From Haemaphysalis longicornis (Eukaryota; Arthropoda; Arachnida; Ixodida; Ixodidae): DNA of 64,000 nucleotides. Shown one piece after another: positions 33,870 through 45,415 of the stretch; within the stretch, counting starts at the first letter, position 1, and every line of letters begins with the position of its first letter. Under the pieces are notes generated by a model that worked only from the letters and a program-made list of their open reading frames with translations, ran no database searches and was not told where the DNA came from. Made by a program: the position numbers and the translations under genes. The stretch spans positions 58,441,013 to 58,505,012 of the forward strand of contig CM023457.1 of the NCBI GenBank assembly GCA_013339765.2. The letters are read 5' to 3'.

Positions 33870-34630
33870 TGTAATAGGCGCTACTCAAGACAACTTTTTT
33901 CGGGAGGTCGAACTCGGTACCTTTCGATCGACTTGGTTTCACTGTCGGTGAACTGTGCGTAGACCAGCGTGTACCGATACCGATACGTTGCACACACCCG
34001 CAGCTTCTTGTTTAAGCTGGGCTGGGTAGAGTCGCCATTGTGTACAGTGTGCTCTACTACCGACGACATCAGACACATTTTAAGCCACTGCTCGCGATAT
34101 GCCAGTCAGCGGGCAACAGCGTCGAAAGCGCTTGTGCGACTACGACGCGGATGTCCTCTGGAACTCTCACACTTCCTTGGACCCTGGCGAAATAGTGAGG
34201 AAGCAGTGCTGGGTACAAAAACACTGCTTACTTTTCGTGCGGAAAACGGGCTAGAAGAGGTTCTGTGAACTCTCTGAGCATGTACATTTTATATATGTGT
34301 GCATTTCTCCTCTTACTCCCCTTCTTTTCTTTCCTTTTCTTTTTCTCTCTATTTTTCGCTGTCACCTCCCTGTATTCACCCCATCTGGAGTAGCAAGCCC
34401 TACCGTTAGTGGGGCTGACCTCTTCAGCTTTCATTAAAGGCGTTCTCTCTCTCTCTCTCACCGATACAAGTTTAGACGAACACAATTGTAAGCTGCATTT
34501 GTAGTTTTTATAATAAAAAAGCAGTGCGCGGCACGAATTTCGAAAATCGTACAACACCCTTCACTCGGAAAAAGGAAACACTTCCGTGGCGTTTCGAGAT
34601 AAATTTACCAGAGGGAGCACCAGCGCATTT
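33870..34630. repeat. Dispersed repeat split by a LINE insertion
   Basis: The parts 33870-33986 and 34468-34630 together align with the uninterrupted 36158-36424. Shared words are GTAATAGGC-CTAC, GGTCGAACTCGGTACC, TCGACTTGGTTTCACTGTCG, AAGTTTAGACGAAC, GGAAACACTTCCGTGGCG and TTTCGAGATAAATTTACC. The 473 bp between them are the LINE tail below. Nature of the host repeat unknown. Confidence 0.75.
33987..34459 (+). mobile_element. LINE 3' end with (TC)n tail and 8-bp target duplication
   Basis: A 5'-truncated I/Jockey-type LINE. The coding part contains PLCTVCSTTDDIRHILSHC (CX2CX7HX4C zinc knuckle) and ends at TGA near 34266. A pyrimidine-rich 3' UTR follows, then CATCTGGAGTAGCAAG, CATTAAAGGCG and a (TC)n tail. 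ACCGATAC flanks it at 33979-33986 and 34460-34467. The empty site at 36158-36424 proves the boundaries. An extra ACCGATAC overlapping at 33973 leaves the left border uncertain by a few bases. Confidence 0.85.
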
Positions 34631-34858
34631 TTTTTTGTTTTAAAGAATGGCATCAACTTCTGTAGCTCACCACTTGAATTATGATATGAACGAGCCTTTT
34701 CTTTTTGCAATCCATATTTTCTTGCGTTTTCCACGTCCCACTTAGACTGCCTTGTTCGCACTACACCCCTCCCCAAAATACAGTAGAGTATGTCACAATG
34801 CACGCGGCACACTGTTGTATAGCAAAAATTCCTTTCCCTCTAATCTCCTCTCCCTCCT
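34631..34858. other. Short unassigned gap
   Basis: AT-rich sequence leading into the microsatellite. Nothing recognised. Confidence 0.4.
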
Positions 34859-34867
34859 CTCTCTCTG

Positions 34868-34962
<95 letters not shown>

Positions 34963-34975
34963 TATATATATATAC
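34859..34975. repeat. Compound (TC)n-(AT)n microsatellite
   Basis: About 45 bp of TC units followed by about 70 bp of AT units with one phase slip. Confidence 0.95.
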
Positions 34976-35165
34976 ACGATAGAGAAATCAAACTGAAAAA
35001 CTAACAACATTTATTCTAGCGTTTCGACGGGGGCCGTCTTTTTCAAAGATACAAATAGTGCAGATCAGTTGGGTTTAAATACATTTAGTTGTGGGCGGGG
35101 CAAGAAGATGTATCAAGCAAAAAAACGTATGCTCTACGCGACACAAAAAGCATACGAAGCCGCAG
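34976..35165 (-). mobile_element. Possible Penelope-like element 3' end with (TA)n tail
   Basis: On the minus strand the sequence reads CTTTGAAAAAGACGGCCCCC, GTCGAAACGCTAGAATAAAT, then GTTTGATTTCTC and (TA)n. An acidic GACGGCC-type word directly before a TCGAAACG word near the 3' end is typical of Penelope-like elements as I remember them. No GIY-YIG or reverse transcriptase sequence is left, so the class is tentative. Confidence 0.35.
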
Positions 35166-35830
35166 AACGCAATGGGTGGGTTTTTTTCCCCCCCTTTTTT
35201 GGGGGTTTTTTTTGGGGGGGCCCTTTCGTTTTTTGGGCCCCCCCCCCTTTTTTTTCCCCCAATTTCCCCCCGGGGGGGGGGCCCCCACAAAGGCCTTTCG
35301 GGGCCGTTTCCCGCTTCTCCGCTTTGGGGTACGAGATTGGGAAACGATAAGCTCTGTGTAGAAGTTAATGTCGGATATTGTAAAAAACCCCCCAAGGATA
35401 AATTTCTTAAGAAAATTTAAAAATATCCGGCCTTTAAAAGGCATCGCCCATCCATGAATTTAATTTCCGAGCTTACGAAAACCGTTTTTCCTAAAAAAAA
35501 ACCCTTCTGCCTGTTCCCCCCCCAAAAAAAGTGGTTTCCGCGGCCAACTAAAATTCCAAACCTCGCCACCATGCACACCCGCAAATACCGCCCTACCACC
35601 TCCTCTAAACAATCCAGCTTTGAGGATCAAAAAAGCTCCATGTTATTCAGAGAAATTATCCCAAAGTCAAGGGAAACACGAACAACAAAATCAGGGCTTT
35701 GGGCCGCAAGGGCCCGTTCACCTCCCTTTCCCGAACAACATCAGGGAAGCAGCCCGAAAGATAAGAAAAAAATTCTTACCGGCAACCTCGAGCAACGTCG
35801 CGTAAAAAAAGGGGGGGGGGGATGCAGAGT
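35166..35830. other. Homopolymer-inflated stretch, probable low-quality assembly
   Basis: Runs of 6-10 identical G, C, T or A follow one another for most of 35180-35300 and recur to 35820, unlike any neighbour. The many open frames here (Pro-, Phe-, Gly- and Lys-rich) are products of the runs. I treat the stretch as unreliable sequence and call no gene. Confidence 0.6.
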
Positions 35831-36157
35831 GGGGCACCTGACCTCGCACGGACATAGGTCGGGCAGGCCTAAGAGCACTTTAATATACCGGCTCCCTCGC
35901 TAACCACTGCGGCTCGTAGCGTGGCCCATGGCAGCGCATCCTTTCCGGTGGGGAATTAGCCGCGAGCCAAGTTTGCCACTGATCCACGAACTCTGCAACC
36001 GACCGTGGAGCGACGCGAAGAGCCCCTTGCTCGCGGCGTTCATATGACGCCAAGCTCGGGAAAATCGTTCTTAAACTCCGATCTATACCTTACACGATTT
36101 TAAGGGATAATTATGAGTCATATACATATTGATATACCTTTCGATATATGGGTTTCG
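35831..36157. other. No gene recognised
   Basis: Unassigned sequence between the low-quality stretch and the next repeat. Confidence 0.4.
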
Positions 36158-36424
36158 TGTAATAGGCTCTACCAAGCCATTTTTTGGGAGGTCGAACTCG
36201 GTACCTTCCTTTCGATCGACTTGGTTTCACTGTCGGTGAATTGTGCGTAGACCAGCGTGCACCGATGCCGGTACAAGTTTAGACGAACCCGATTATAAGC
36301 TGCATTTGTAGCTCCTGTAATCCCAAAGTAGTGCGTGGCATGAATTACGAAAACCATTCACTCGGGAAAAGGAAACACTTCCGTGGCGTTTCGAGATAAA
36401 TTTACCGAGGGATCACCAGCGCAA
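36158..36424. repeat. Uninterrupted copy (empty site) of the 33870 repeat
   Basis: Matches both halves of 33870-34630 with no LINE between them. The junction reads CACCGATGCCGGTACAAGTT where the other copy has the ACCGATAC duplication. No coding sequence. Confidence 0.75.
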
Positions 36425-37724
36425 TTTCTTGGAGAGATCACCAGCGCAAATGCATTAGCAGGCCATTACAATCACAGAAGCAGACAGACAGGCAGACATA
36501 TCACTTTTATTTTCAAAAAATCGTCGCCGTGGGTGTATACGCCTGCGCACTATACACACCGCCCAATCATAAATGCATAAATGATCTCTTGAAAAGTCAG
36601 TGCAATGGACCGAGACCATAAGCGAGATTCCACAAAAACAAAGCGGGGGTTAGGCGGAGGGGGGGGGGGGGGCTAATTCATCCAGCCGGGCCTCGAGGAA
36701 CATGGCACTGAGAATTGACTCTCCGAGCAGATAAATGGGCAACACGCCGAAAGACAAAGGACAATTTCCACGAGAAGTCACAACACGGGATCCAGAGAGG
36801 AGGAGGCCCGACACGTGGCGACGTTTTGGCAACGGCTATTCGCCTCCTTCGGTTCCTTTTAACGAAGACAAGTGCGGCACTCGGCTTCCTCGTGTCGGTC
36901 GCTTCCCACCGACAGCACCCGGGGGCGAGGAATGCGAAGGAACGGCCCACCAGTACCACACGAACCGAACGTGTACGCCGAGTGCGTATAACGCTGACCA
37001 CACGTGGCATTGATTGCTGCTGCTTCCAAGGAACTTGGCTACTCTTCCTCGTTTTCTTCTGCTTTTCTTGGGTTTGTCCCCTTCCCATCGAGTGCGCGAG
37101 TCCTTCCGTTCGAGGCAGTGCATTGGGTAGGCCATAATTCGACGCTAATGAGAATGAGAGAACATCGCCACGAGTTTGCTCCGGGGCGTCTCTTGTAGGT
37201 AAGGTCGTATACGTGTGGATTAAAGCGGCCATGCATCTACTACGGGACATCCGTTACCCGTGACACTCGTTGGTGCACGCGCTTCGGTGTGGAGGAAAGA
37301 AGAAAGGATGATTGCCGCCGTATATTCCGCCTCGGCGGAAAGATGCGAGTCGTAGCCGAAGCGTGGCATTCGAACAAATGGATGCTATCTCGATTACGCG
37401 GCGGCAATTTGCATGAGGGAGAATGTTGCGCATCTTCGGAGTCCGCTTTGGCACGACGTCAACCTGAAGGTCCCCCCATCTGTCTCACTAAAACCCTTGT
37501 TGGGGCGTTCGGTTCGGTTCCTTACCGAAGAAATCTTTCTCTCGTCGGTAATCGGTGGTGGTGACGTGCGAAGGAGGAGACTAAATGTTGATGATGGGAA
37601 AAACAAGATGCGGAAAACTGTACGTGCAATTTAGAAGTAGGAAAAAGTATTTGTAACGTCAGAGATGGTGCCATTACGAAGAATTGCCGGTCGACTGCTC
37701 TGTACTTTACAGCGGACAAGCTAC

Positions 37725-37726
<2 letters not shown>
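36425..37726. other. No gene recognised
   Basis: About 1.3 kb. A G-run lies at 36658-36672. The minus frame at 36678-37250 (190 codons, Arg-rich) overlaps two long plus-strand frames in GC-rich sequence and shows no domain. It is not called. Confidence 0.45.
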
Positions 37727-37823
<97 letters not shown>

Positions 37824-37830
37824 AGAGCTT
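37727..37830. repeat. (GA)n microsatellite
   Basis: About 100 bp of GA units with irregular GAAGA and GGAGA interruptions. Confidence 0.95.
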
Positions 37831-37987
37831 AGTGCCAAGGCCATACCGCTATCAGAGCCAAACATGGCTTCCCTCTGGTACTCCCGCTACCAGCTTTACC
37901 ACTTCAGCGAGCTGACAATGACCGCTGCCGCGCGGAACGCCAAGGTAGCCTCACAGCTCGTAAGGAACCTCCTAGGTAAGGGCTCCT

Positions 37988-38551
37988 AAGAGAGAGAGAG
38001 AGTATAGGGAGAAAGGTAGGGAGGAATCAGTTTTTATTTCTCCAGCGAGGCTGATTGTCCTCGCTCCGTGGAAGCGTCCCTAGTCCGGGATGCCTGACTT
38101 CGGCTGGCCGTCCGTGCTCGGGTCACCAACTTAAGCTGGATATCGGGTCCGGCTGGCCAGGGAAGCCCTCCACTGCTCGAAGGTTGGGTTGGAAAGGGGG
38201 GGGAAAGTCTGGAGTTCGTTGGCACTCCCATATGATGTGGTAGAGGGTGCCAGGCCGGGGACAGTAAGCGCAGAGGGAAGGTTGTTGGGTGGGAAGATGA
38301 GGTGGAGGCGGGTGGATGTGGTAGGTTTTGTCTGGAGACGCCGCCAAGTTGTAGCTTCCTCTCTGGAGAGGCGCCAGTGTGGTGGTGGGAAGCTGCGGCG
38401 AGTTTGCTTGTAATGGGAGAGAATCTCTACTGAGCGGCTCCTGAAGACGGGACTCGTTTTCTTCGCCTTCGGAAGCTGTGCCCACGGTTCGGGTCCCTGA
38501 GTAGATCACGTGGTGCACCTTCCTAAAATTGTCCTTAGCGGGTACTGTCAT
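37988..38551 (-). mobile_element. I/Jockey-type LINE 3' end, (TC)n-tailed
   Basis: The minus-strand frame 38551-38123 contains CAYCPRPGTLYHIIWECQ, a CX2CX7HX4C knuckle, followed by a Pro-rich end and EGFPGQPD. Downstream on the minus strand a polyadenylation signal (AATAAA, plus-strand TTTATT at 38033-38038) precedes a short CT tail at 37988-38003. The element is 5'-truncated. Confidence 0.75.
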
Positions 38552-38894
38552 TCACCTTAAGTTTGGGACGCCACGCATAATTCTGTTCCCTTCATCATCC
38601 CCCTCCTTCGCTGGAACAATTGCGCAGTGAATTTTTGAGAACTGAGATGCTGCCGTCCAAAGGCTAGACCTGACTACATGAATCGCTTGTTGAACCATCA
38701 TCAGCCAGTGACCCTGACTAAGCGGATGAATATTGGAGTAAAGACATGTTGGGCTCGACAGGGAAAGTATGTTCTGTGATGGCATTCTCGCGAACAGAGG
38801 GTACCTGCTTTGTTCTTGTGATATTCTTCGCGTTCAAACACGAATAGCAGCTTCGGTGAAGGCAGCAAACAGGAAGCGAAAAGTGGGTACTTGA
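38552..38894. other. No gene recognised
   Basis: Unassigned sequence. It may include more of the LINE to its left, but no motif was found. Confidence 0.35.
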
Positions 38895-39123
38895 ACTCAC
38901 TCACTCACTCTCTAGCTCGGTAGCTCAATCCTCACTCCTCATCCCTCCTCACTCACTCACTCACTCACTCACTCACTCGACATCACTCACTCATCCTCAC
39001 TCACTCACTCACTCACTACTCCTCACTCACTCACCACTCACTCACTCACTCACCTCACTCACCACTCACTCACTCACTCACTCACTCACTCACTCACTCA
39101 CTCACTCACTCACTCACTCACTC
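38895..39123. repeat. Interrupted (ACTC)n microsatellite
   Basis: About 230 bp of ACTC units with scattered CACCTC and CTCATCC interruptions. Confidence 0.95.
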
Positions 39124-40479
39124 AACGCGAGGATACAAACTGGGACTTCTAATTACCGCACGCGTTGTAAAGCAGTGGTCCGCGTTCGTACGCAACACAC
39201 GGCCCCGCATCGCGCGTATATACAAAACGGTGAACGCAGGCTTTGCCCCCGCGCTCAAATGGTGGCAAACAGAAGCCGCCACAGTGACGTCATGACAGTC
39301 ATTTAAGGAGAAGCATCCCATATTCTGAAACACTTACGCTGAGCTTCCGTATTACGCGCTACAAAGGCCGGCAGGAATGGCTTCCAGCCACGCGTGCGCG
39401 ACTATAAGCGACGAGGCCGACGCGTGGCTCAATGATTCGCATGTCTTTAGACCATAATCGTCGCGAACTGTATGCGGCCGTGGCTGAGCCCTCGACAACG
39501 CCCCGAACGCGGCGAAAAAATGAACGGAATAATACGAGGAACGAAACCATAAACGCGCGATCAAGGCGGGAAAAAGAAGTAGCGCGTCCCGCAGCGAGGC
39601 TAGTCGTAATTGGGCAGCCGCGCACGCCACGCAGCTGCCGGGTACGGCGGACGTCAAAACACAGAACGCCATCAAAATAACAAGGGGGAAAACGGAAAAT
39701 CACGAGGGGAAAAAAATGACACAGACGACCGGAAAAACCAAAACACAACGTTTCCTTGTCTTTTTTTTTTTTTTTTTTTGCCACGTGAGAGACCGTGCAA
39801 CTTCCCGCTGTGCAAACATGGTACGCGCCGCCACCACAACGCAGTAGTATAGGCCACCCCCCTTTCTCTCTACTCGGCTGCAGCTGATTTGTGCAGCGCA
39901 CAACACAAAATCGGAAGGCCTGGGTGTCAAGTCAGCCCTGGAAGAGACCGCCGGTTCCAACGCTGCCTTTCACGTTGCCGGACAAAAATTTCAGCGCAGG
40001 AATCAAATATATTGTAGCCCAAAAGGGTTCAATTTGTCACAAACAGGAAGAAACGCTTTTTTTCCCTGGGAAACAAAAAGCTTTTGAATTTGAATGAACT
40101 AATAGTTGTTTTAATGTTGATGTAACCCTGAACTATTAGCGCAGGATTTTCGTAGTACAGAGTGGATAACCGAACGATTTGATTGGCGATAGCGCTTTAC
40201 CGTGTTTAGGTCACAATGAGAGATAACGGTTCTCGCTCTGCCGATCTGTGAGCTCTTAGATTAAAAAAAGAAAAAGAAAAATTACACCGTCTTCCCGCAG
40301 GGGAACCCTTAGTAGCATGCGAAGCAGCCATGGGGTCGACTGAAGTTCCCATTAGTTTTCAGTTCGTCGTTTCCGTTGACGTTCAGCTTCGCGTGCCTTC
40401 GTTGTATCAGTAGCTTCTTGACGTAGTTTGAATGAGTGAAGGTCATAAGGCGCGTTCGTAGCACATGCTCCCGTCTAGG
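39124..40479. other. No gene recognised
   Basis: Contains one CRE (GTGACGTCATGAC near 39289) and a 22-base T-run at about 39758-39779. A 180-codon minus frame (39359-39901) has no domain and crosses the homopolymer. Confidence 0.45.
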
Positions 40480-40570
40480 TTTGTAGCGCAGTGGGAAGAG
40501 CGCCACGTACCTCCCGTTGCGGCCAGAGAGTCGTGAGATCGAAACCGGGCGCCGCCTAACTATTTTTTTA
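40480..40570 (+). other. tRNA-like sequence ending in T-run
   Basis: TAGCGCAGTGGGAAGAGC serves as A box and GAGATCGAAACC near 40535 as B box. TTTTTTT follows within 20 bases of the tRNA-like 3' end, and this could act as an RNA polymerase III terminator. The stems are imperfect. A pseudo-tRNA or retroposon head is more likely than a working tRNA gene. Confidence 0.45.
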
Positions 40571-41180
40571 TAATGGACTACGCTGACGTCAGCACAAACG
40601 CTGACGGGGCTGAAGAGACGCGCATGTGCAGTAGAGGGCGGACGGCGGACAATGACAACAACAACGAGGGAGGGAGGGACACAGCCCCAAGCATGAGATG
40701 CTTCGCATCCAAAAGAGCCAAGCAATCCGCCACAACCAGCTCGCGCACTCCAAACCTCTCCTTTTTTGCTTTTCTTTCGAAAACAGCTTCATGACGGTGA
40801 TGGCCAAGCGGCAACTACACACGTTCTGAAAATTATGTAGTGCTTGCTAAGTCTTACCACCTTCTTAGGCACTAAGCCGATACTCAAGTTGAAATACATG
40901 TCTTCCTTAAATTTTAAATAACCGGGCTGTGGTTACTCGCCCGACTCCAAGCCGGGACCAAAGCCTGCTGTTTCCTACGAAAGAAAAAGAAAAAGAAACC
41001 GTTAATAACGCAGAACTTTGAAATTTCCCGCCATTAAGCGAAAATGACGTCACTAATGACGTCATTTTTGTAATGTGTGAAAGCGGCAATTTATACGCTG
41101 AGTTCACTCCAGGATACACAAGATGGCGTCCAACAAAGACTCAAGAACCTCCTGCACTATTTTGTAAACTCACAATTCCG
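40571..41180. other. No gene recognised; double CRE palindrome
   Basis: TGACGTCA occurs at about 40583. Two further copies 11 bp apart form the palindromic pair AAAATGACGTCACTA / ATGACGTCATTTTT at about 41042-41069. No gene start is evident. Confidence 0.4.
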
Positions 41181-41256
41181 TTCTTTCTTTCTTTCTTTCT
41201 TCCTTCCTTCCTTCCTTCCTTCCTTCCTTCCGTCCTTTTCATTTATTTATTTATTT
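41181..41256. repeat. (TTTC)n-(TTCC)n-(ATTT)n compound microsatellite
   Basis: Adjacent short tetranucleotide arrays. Confidence 0.9.
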
Positions 41257-42620
41257 TGAGAAAGCGGCCAATCACCCTAACTAATACGGGTGACATCGCA
41301 GGTGCTTGGCCCGGAAGCCGATGGGTGGTTTCAATGTGCTGGGTATTTATTTATTAATTTGCTTTTAAATACCTCACAGACCCATGTGTAAGACGTTAAG
41401 TAGGGGGGCTAGCAAGGATAATAGTGCAAGTTCTAACGTGAGACGCCCCAGCAATGCGTCAAGACGGATATACATGAAATAAATCTAACAGTAAGCAACA
41501 CAGTATGCCAATCCCTCTCCCTGTCCCCCATGACCAAGAATATGCACTTCAAGCGCATAACAGCTTGCAAGCGGTACAGCATGCGTCACTAAAATTAGCA
41601 AAATAAACTTGCAGCAGTATTCGAAAGACGTCATTAACAGTAGATGTCATGTTATCTCGCCTAAACGTCAGAATTTGTCAATTAAATTGGTGAATATGAA
41701 ACCAGCTTGGGATATACTCCGAAATGCCCCCTCTGATCGCAATTCTTCAAAATAGCTGTTGAGTAGCCGTTTAAATGAGAACCTTTAGGAACTTTCGGGG
41801 GCGTTTGTTGACTGTTTTTCAAGTTCAACTTGTAAGATTTATGTCTTTTCTGCCCTTACAACGGGAAACCCCGAACAGCTTTCCTAAGCCGGAGAGGATA
41901 CGCGTGACAGGGCCTAGTCGGCACTGTGTGGGCGTACTCAGTGTTTGTACACCAGCGTGCAACTCGACAGCGCACGTGGCTTCGCCACAAGTTGCGTTTC
42001 GCGTGGCGGAACTCTGTATACGCGGAAGCCGAGTTTGCGCGCGTGCAGGTTTCGCACATCCCGGCGGGGAGGACGCCAGGTAACAGCCGTCCCACCACAT
42101 GCACCGCTAATAAGGAAGAAAAACAACAAAAAGAAAAAAAAAACTTGGAGGACGACCAAACGCGCGACACGCGCAGGGCGCTTTTCGTTTGGTATAGCTA
42201 GACGCACTTAACTCGTAGGAAACAAAACAAAACAAAAAAGAACATATCAGGAAAACGTAGCGGTCGTTCTTTGAAGCGGGCTCGCACACACATGCCGACG
42301 CTTTTAGAATTGGTTTGCGAGGGATAGCGAAATTTCCCATTTGCCAATTAGTTAAGAGGTGCGGCTAATGACGTTTGTTTGCCAAATTCATTCTAACTGC
42401 TCATAGCCGCCATGATTACTTTTTGGCGAAGAACACGAGGTAGGTCCCGGGATGGATTGAAAATCGCGGTAAGTGTTTTTGTTGCTTTCTTGGGGTATAC
42501 CTACACGCGAGAAGTTTGGCCTGCCGGCCTGCCTGCTTGTCTGACTGCCTGCCTGTGCGCCACTTGATGGAACCACCCCAACGAAAAACAAGCGAAAATC
42601 GCTTGAACATGAAGTATATT
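41257..42620. other. No gene recognised
   Basis: About 1.36 kb. Several 90-105 codon frames overlap at 41800-42200 without domains. A GCCTGCC-rich patch at 42518-42553 is a small tetranucleotide-like run. Confidence 0.45.
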
Positions 42621-42919
42621 TAGGGTTGTTCGTTGGTGCTATTTTTCAAATTGATAATCGGGAGAAATCGGTCTTTGTTGTAAAGCTATTCCGAAATTCA
42701 AGTTTTTCAGTTTAAATCTACAGATGTACGAAATAATAAACCTAGCATATATCACCAGGAGGTATCGCGAGCTTCTTAATTCTAACGCGTTAAAATTGGT
42801 GTTCATTTAAGGTGGTAATAGGGAAACACCAGGTTTTCTAGCAATTTGGCGTTTGTTTGAAAATAAATCAGTAATAATGACACTAAAGAGCATTGATAAC
42901 TTCTGATAAATGAACCATT

Positions 42920-43283
42920 TTGTTCGCGAAAAGCCGGTCATCCATTCTTCGACACATCCTTATTTACATGCATTATCATCTGTATGTGCAACATGTTGGT
43001 CTCCATTGGAAACTTTGGACAAGCCCTAAGCAAATGTTCGATAGTCTCAGGACAACCACACAGAATACAGTCTGGGCTGTCCTGTCGTCCGATTGTGTGA
43101 AGATACTTCCGAGTCAATGCTACTCCAAGACGCAGCCTGTGTAGCAATGTCTCTTGACTTCGGCGAAGACGAGGAGCATGACTGACCCAGGACTTGAGCT
43201 CTGGATCGAGCTTGTGAAGGCGTTCAGTAGCAGGCCCAAGATCAATTTCTCAGGCCGACCTCTTCTCCTTTTCAATAGACATT

Positions 43284-43285
<2 letters not shown>
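42920..43285 (-). mobile_element. LINE 3' end nested in the hAT element
   Basis: Minus-strand translation gives SWVSHAPRLRRSQETLLHRL, then RLGVALTRKYLH and DCILCGCPETIEHLLRACP. The last has CX2CX7HX4C spacing. This is the I/Jockey-type LINE C-terminus. Adjoining (TC)n and (AT)n arrays at 43286-43404 sit at its 5' side. The true ends of the insertion could not be fixed. Confidence 0.75.
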
Positions 43286-43323
<38 letters not shown>

Positions 43324-43404
43324 ATAAATATATATATATATATAATATATATATATATTACTATCTTACTCGTCTCTCTCTTCTTGCCTCTCTCTCTCTC
43401 TCTC
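43286..43404. repeat. (TC)n-(AT)n-(TC)n microsatellites
   Basis: Dinucleotide arrays between the nested LINE and the transposase remnant. Confidence 0.9.
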
Positions 43405-43582
43405 GTCTCTTGAAACCCTGTCCGATCGTTGAACGTATCTCAGCCGAGAGAGTTATCTCGGCATCACATCTCCCTTTAGCTAGGCACAACAATGCCAGCG
43501 CAGCATTTTCCAGCTCGGGGTAGTGAGTGGTACAATCGTGCCACTACTCAATGAGTTCGAAAGCTGCGCTTGTGGGGGATTG
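43405..43582 (-). pseudogene. hAT transposase dimerisation-domain remnant
   Basis: Minus-strand translation contains W-H-D-C then YPELENAALALLCLAKGRC followed by DAE-I-T-LS. This parallels the hAT C-terminal dimerisation motif (W...YP-L..LAL-LL-LP-S.A..ER.FS). One in-frame TAG lies just before the tryptophan and the RVFS-type residues are changed, so it is dead. Its place inside TIRs of hAT type supports the call. Confidence 0.6.
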
Positions 43583-43902
43583 CTTTCAGCAAGTACAGGT
43601 TGCGAACGTTCGACCATCAGCGCATGAGTGTGTGCTATAGATCTCTACTTTGAAAAGGTTCATTCGGGAAGAAATCTGGTTTAACCCGATTCTGCTGGCA
43701 CATGTTCGGGGTGTAACAGTCGGGTAAAATCGGGTTGTATACCCGAAAATGAACAACCCTAAGTATTTTATATATAGGGAGGAACGTTTCAAACTACTAA
43801 TACAAACATGACTCATGCATTTCCGCATTGTCGAAATAGGAATGGAAACTTCAGGGGTACAAATGCAAAATTTCAGGCAAATTTGAGGCATCCAGATCTG
43901 CG

Positions 43903-44370
43903 GATGAATAGAAGGATGGATTGACAGATGGATTGATTGATAGATTGTTTGATGGATGAACTGGTTGGATGGGTGGATGGATGCATTGTTTGATTAATCA
44001 AATTTTGATGAATTGGTTGGTTGATGAATGGAAGGATTTACTGATGGACTGGTTGATTCATCAATGGATTGATTAATGGATCCACTGATTGATGAATGGA
44101 CTCGTTTATTGACTGATGAATGAAATAACAGATTGATGGATGAACTGATTAATGGATGGATGGATGAATTGATTGCTTAATGGACTGATGGATTGATTGG
44201 TGGATGGAAAACTTAATTGCTGCAGTGGTAAATTTAATGGGGGGTTGATTGATCAATGAATTGAGTGGTTGATGGATGGATGGATCAATTGACTGGTCGA
44301 TGGATAGATGGAAGGTTTGATGGATTGGTTGATTGAGAAATTGATGGACGCGTGAACTGATTGTTTCGGT
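43903..44370. repeat. Degenerate GATT/GATG tetranucleotide field
   Basis: Almost 470 bp of interrupted GATT, GATG, GGAT and CATT units. It looks like an old, mutated array. Confidence 0.85.
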
Positions 44371-44381
44371 GATGAATATAT

Positions 44382-44557
44382 TGTTACGGGACCTTTGCTG
44401 CATCCACTTCAAAGAGGACGCTGATGTGCTGTGCCGCCGTAGAATCATGATGAAGGCGGGAAGGAGAAGCTCTCTCCTTCTTTGTATCTCCTGTAAATAG
44501 CAGCCTGTATAGGAGGACTGTAGATGCACTTTGTAAATAGCGCTCCACCTTGTATCA
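44382..44557 (+). mobile_element. Possible solo LTR fragment
   Basis: A unique-sequence island inside the tetranucleotide field. It begins TGTTACGGGACC, in the style of Ty3/gypsy LTRs, and carries TGTAAATAGC twice. It ends near TGTATCA. No target duplication, primer-binding site or second LTR was found. Confidence 0.3.
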
Positions 44558-44611
44558 ATAATAACTGATATGAATGAAGAGATGAAAGGAAGGATGGATG
44601 GATAGGTTGGG

Positions 44612-44702
44612 GACTGACTGACTGACTGACTGGACTGACTGACTGACTGACTGACTGACTGACTGACTGACTGACTGACTGACTGACTGACTGACTGACT
44701 GA
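44612..44702. repeat. (GACT)n microsatellite
   Basis: About 22 GACT units with one interruption. Confidence 0.95.
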
Positions 44703-44783
44703 TTGATGTACTGACTGGTGCATTGATTGGTAGATATGTAAACTAATTTATTGCTGGATTGAATAATTCATGTACGAATATTC

Positions 44784-45415
<632 letters not shown>

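Larger units (their letters stand above)
42621..43761 (-). mobile_element. Decayed hAT transposon with TIRs and 8-bp target duplication
   Basis: The left end TAGGGTTGTTCGTT and right end AATGAACAACCCTA are inverted repeats (11 bp exact, then one mismatch). They are flanked by AGTATATT (42613-42620) and AGTATTTT (43762-43769), an 8-bp duplication with one mismatch. Both features define hAT elements. A C-terminal transposase remnant lies inside on the minus strand (43405-43582). A LINE tail and microsatellites have inserted in the middle. The 5' part of the transposase is deleted. Confidence 0.8.

Noticed and set aside
35069..35444. Pro/Phe/Gly-rich frames
   Set aside because: They are products of probable homopolymer errors in 35166-35830.
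36678..37250. Longest minus-strand open frame (190 codons) as a host gene
   Set aside because: It overlaps long frames on the other strand in GC-rich DNA, is Arg-rich without a domain, and no splice or promoter context supports it.
38898..39123. Centromeric or subtelomeric satellite
   Set aside because: The unit is a simple ACTC tetranucleotide with interruptions, like other microsatellites here.
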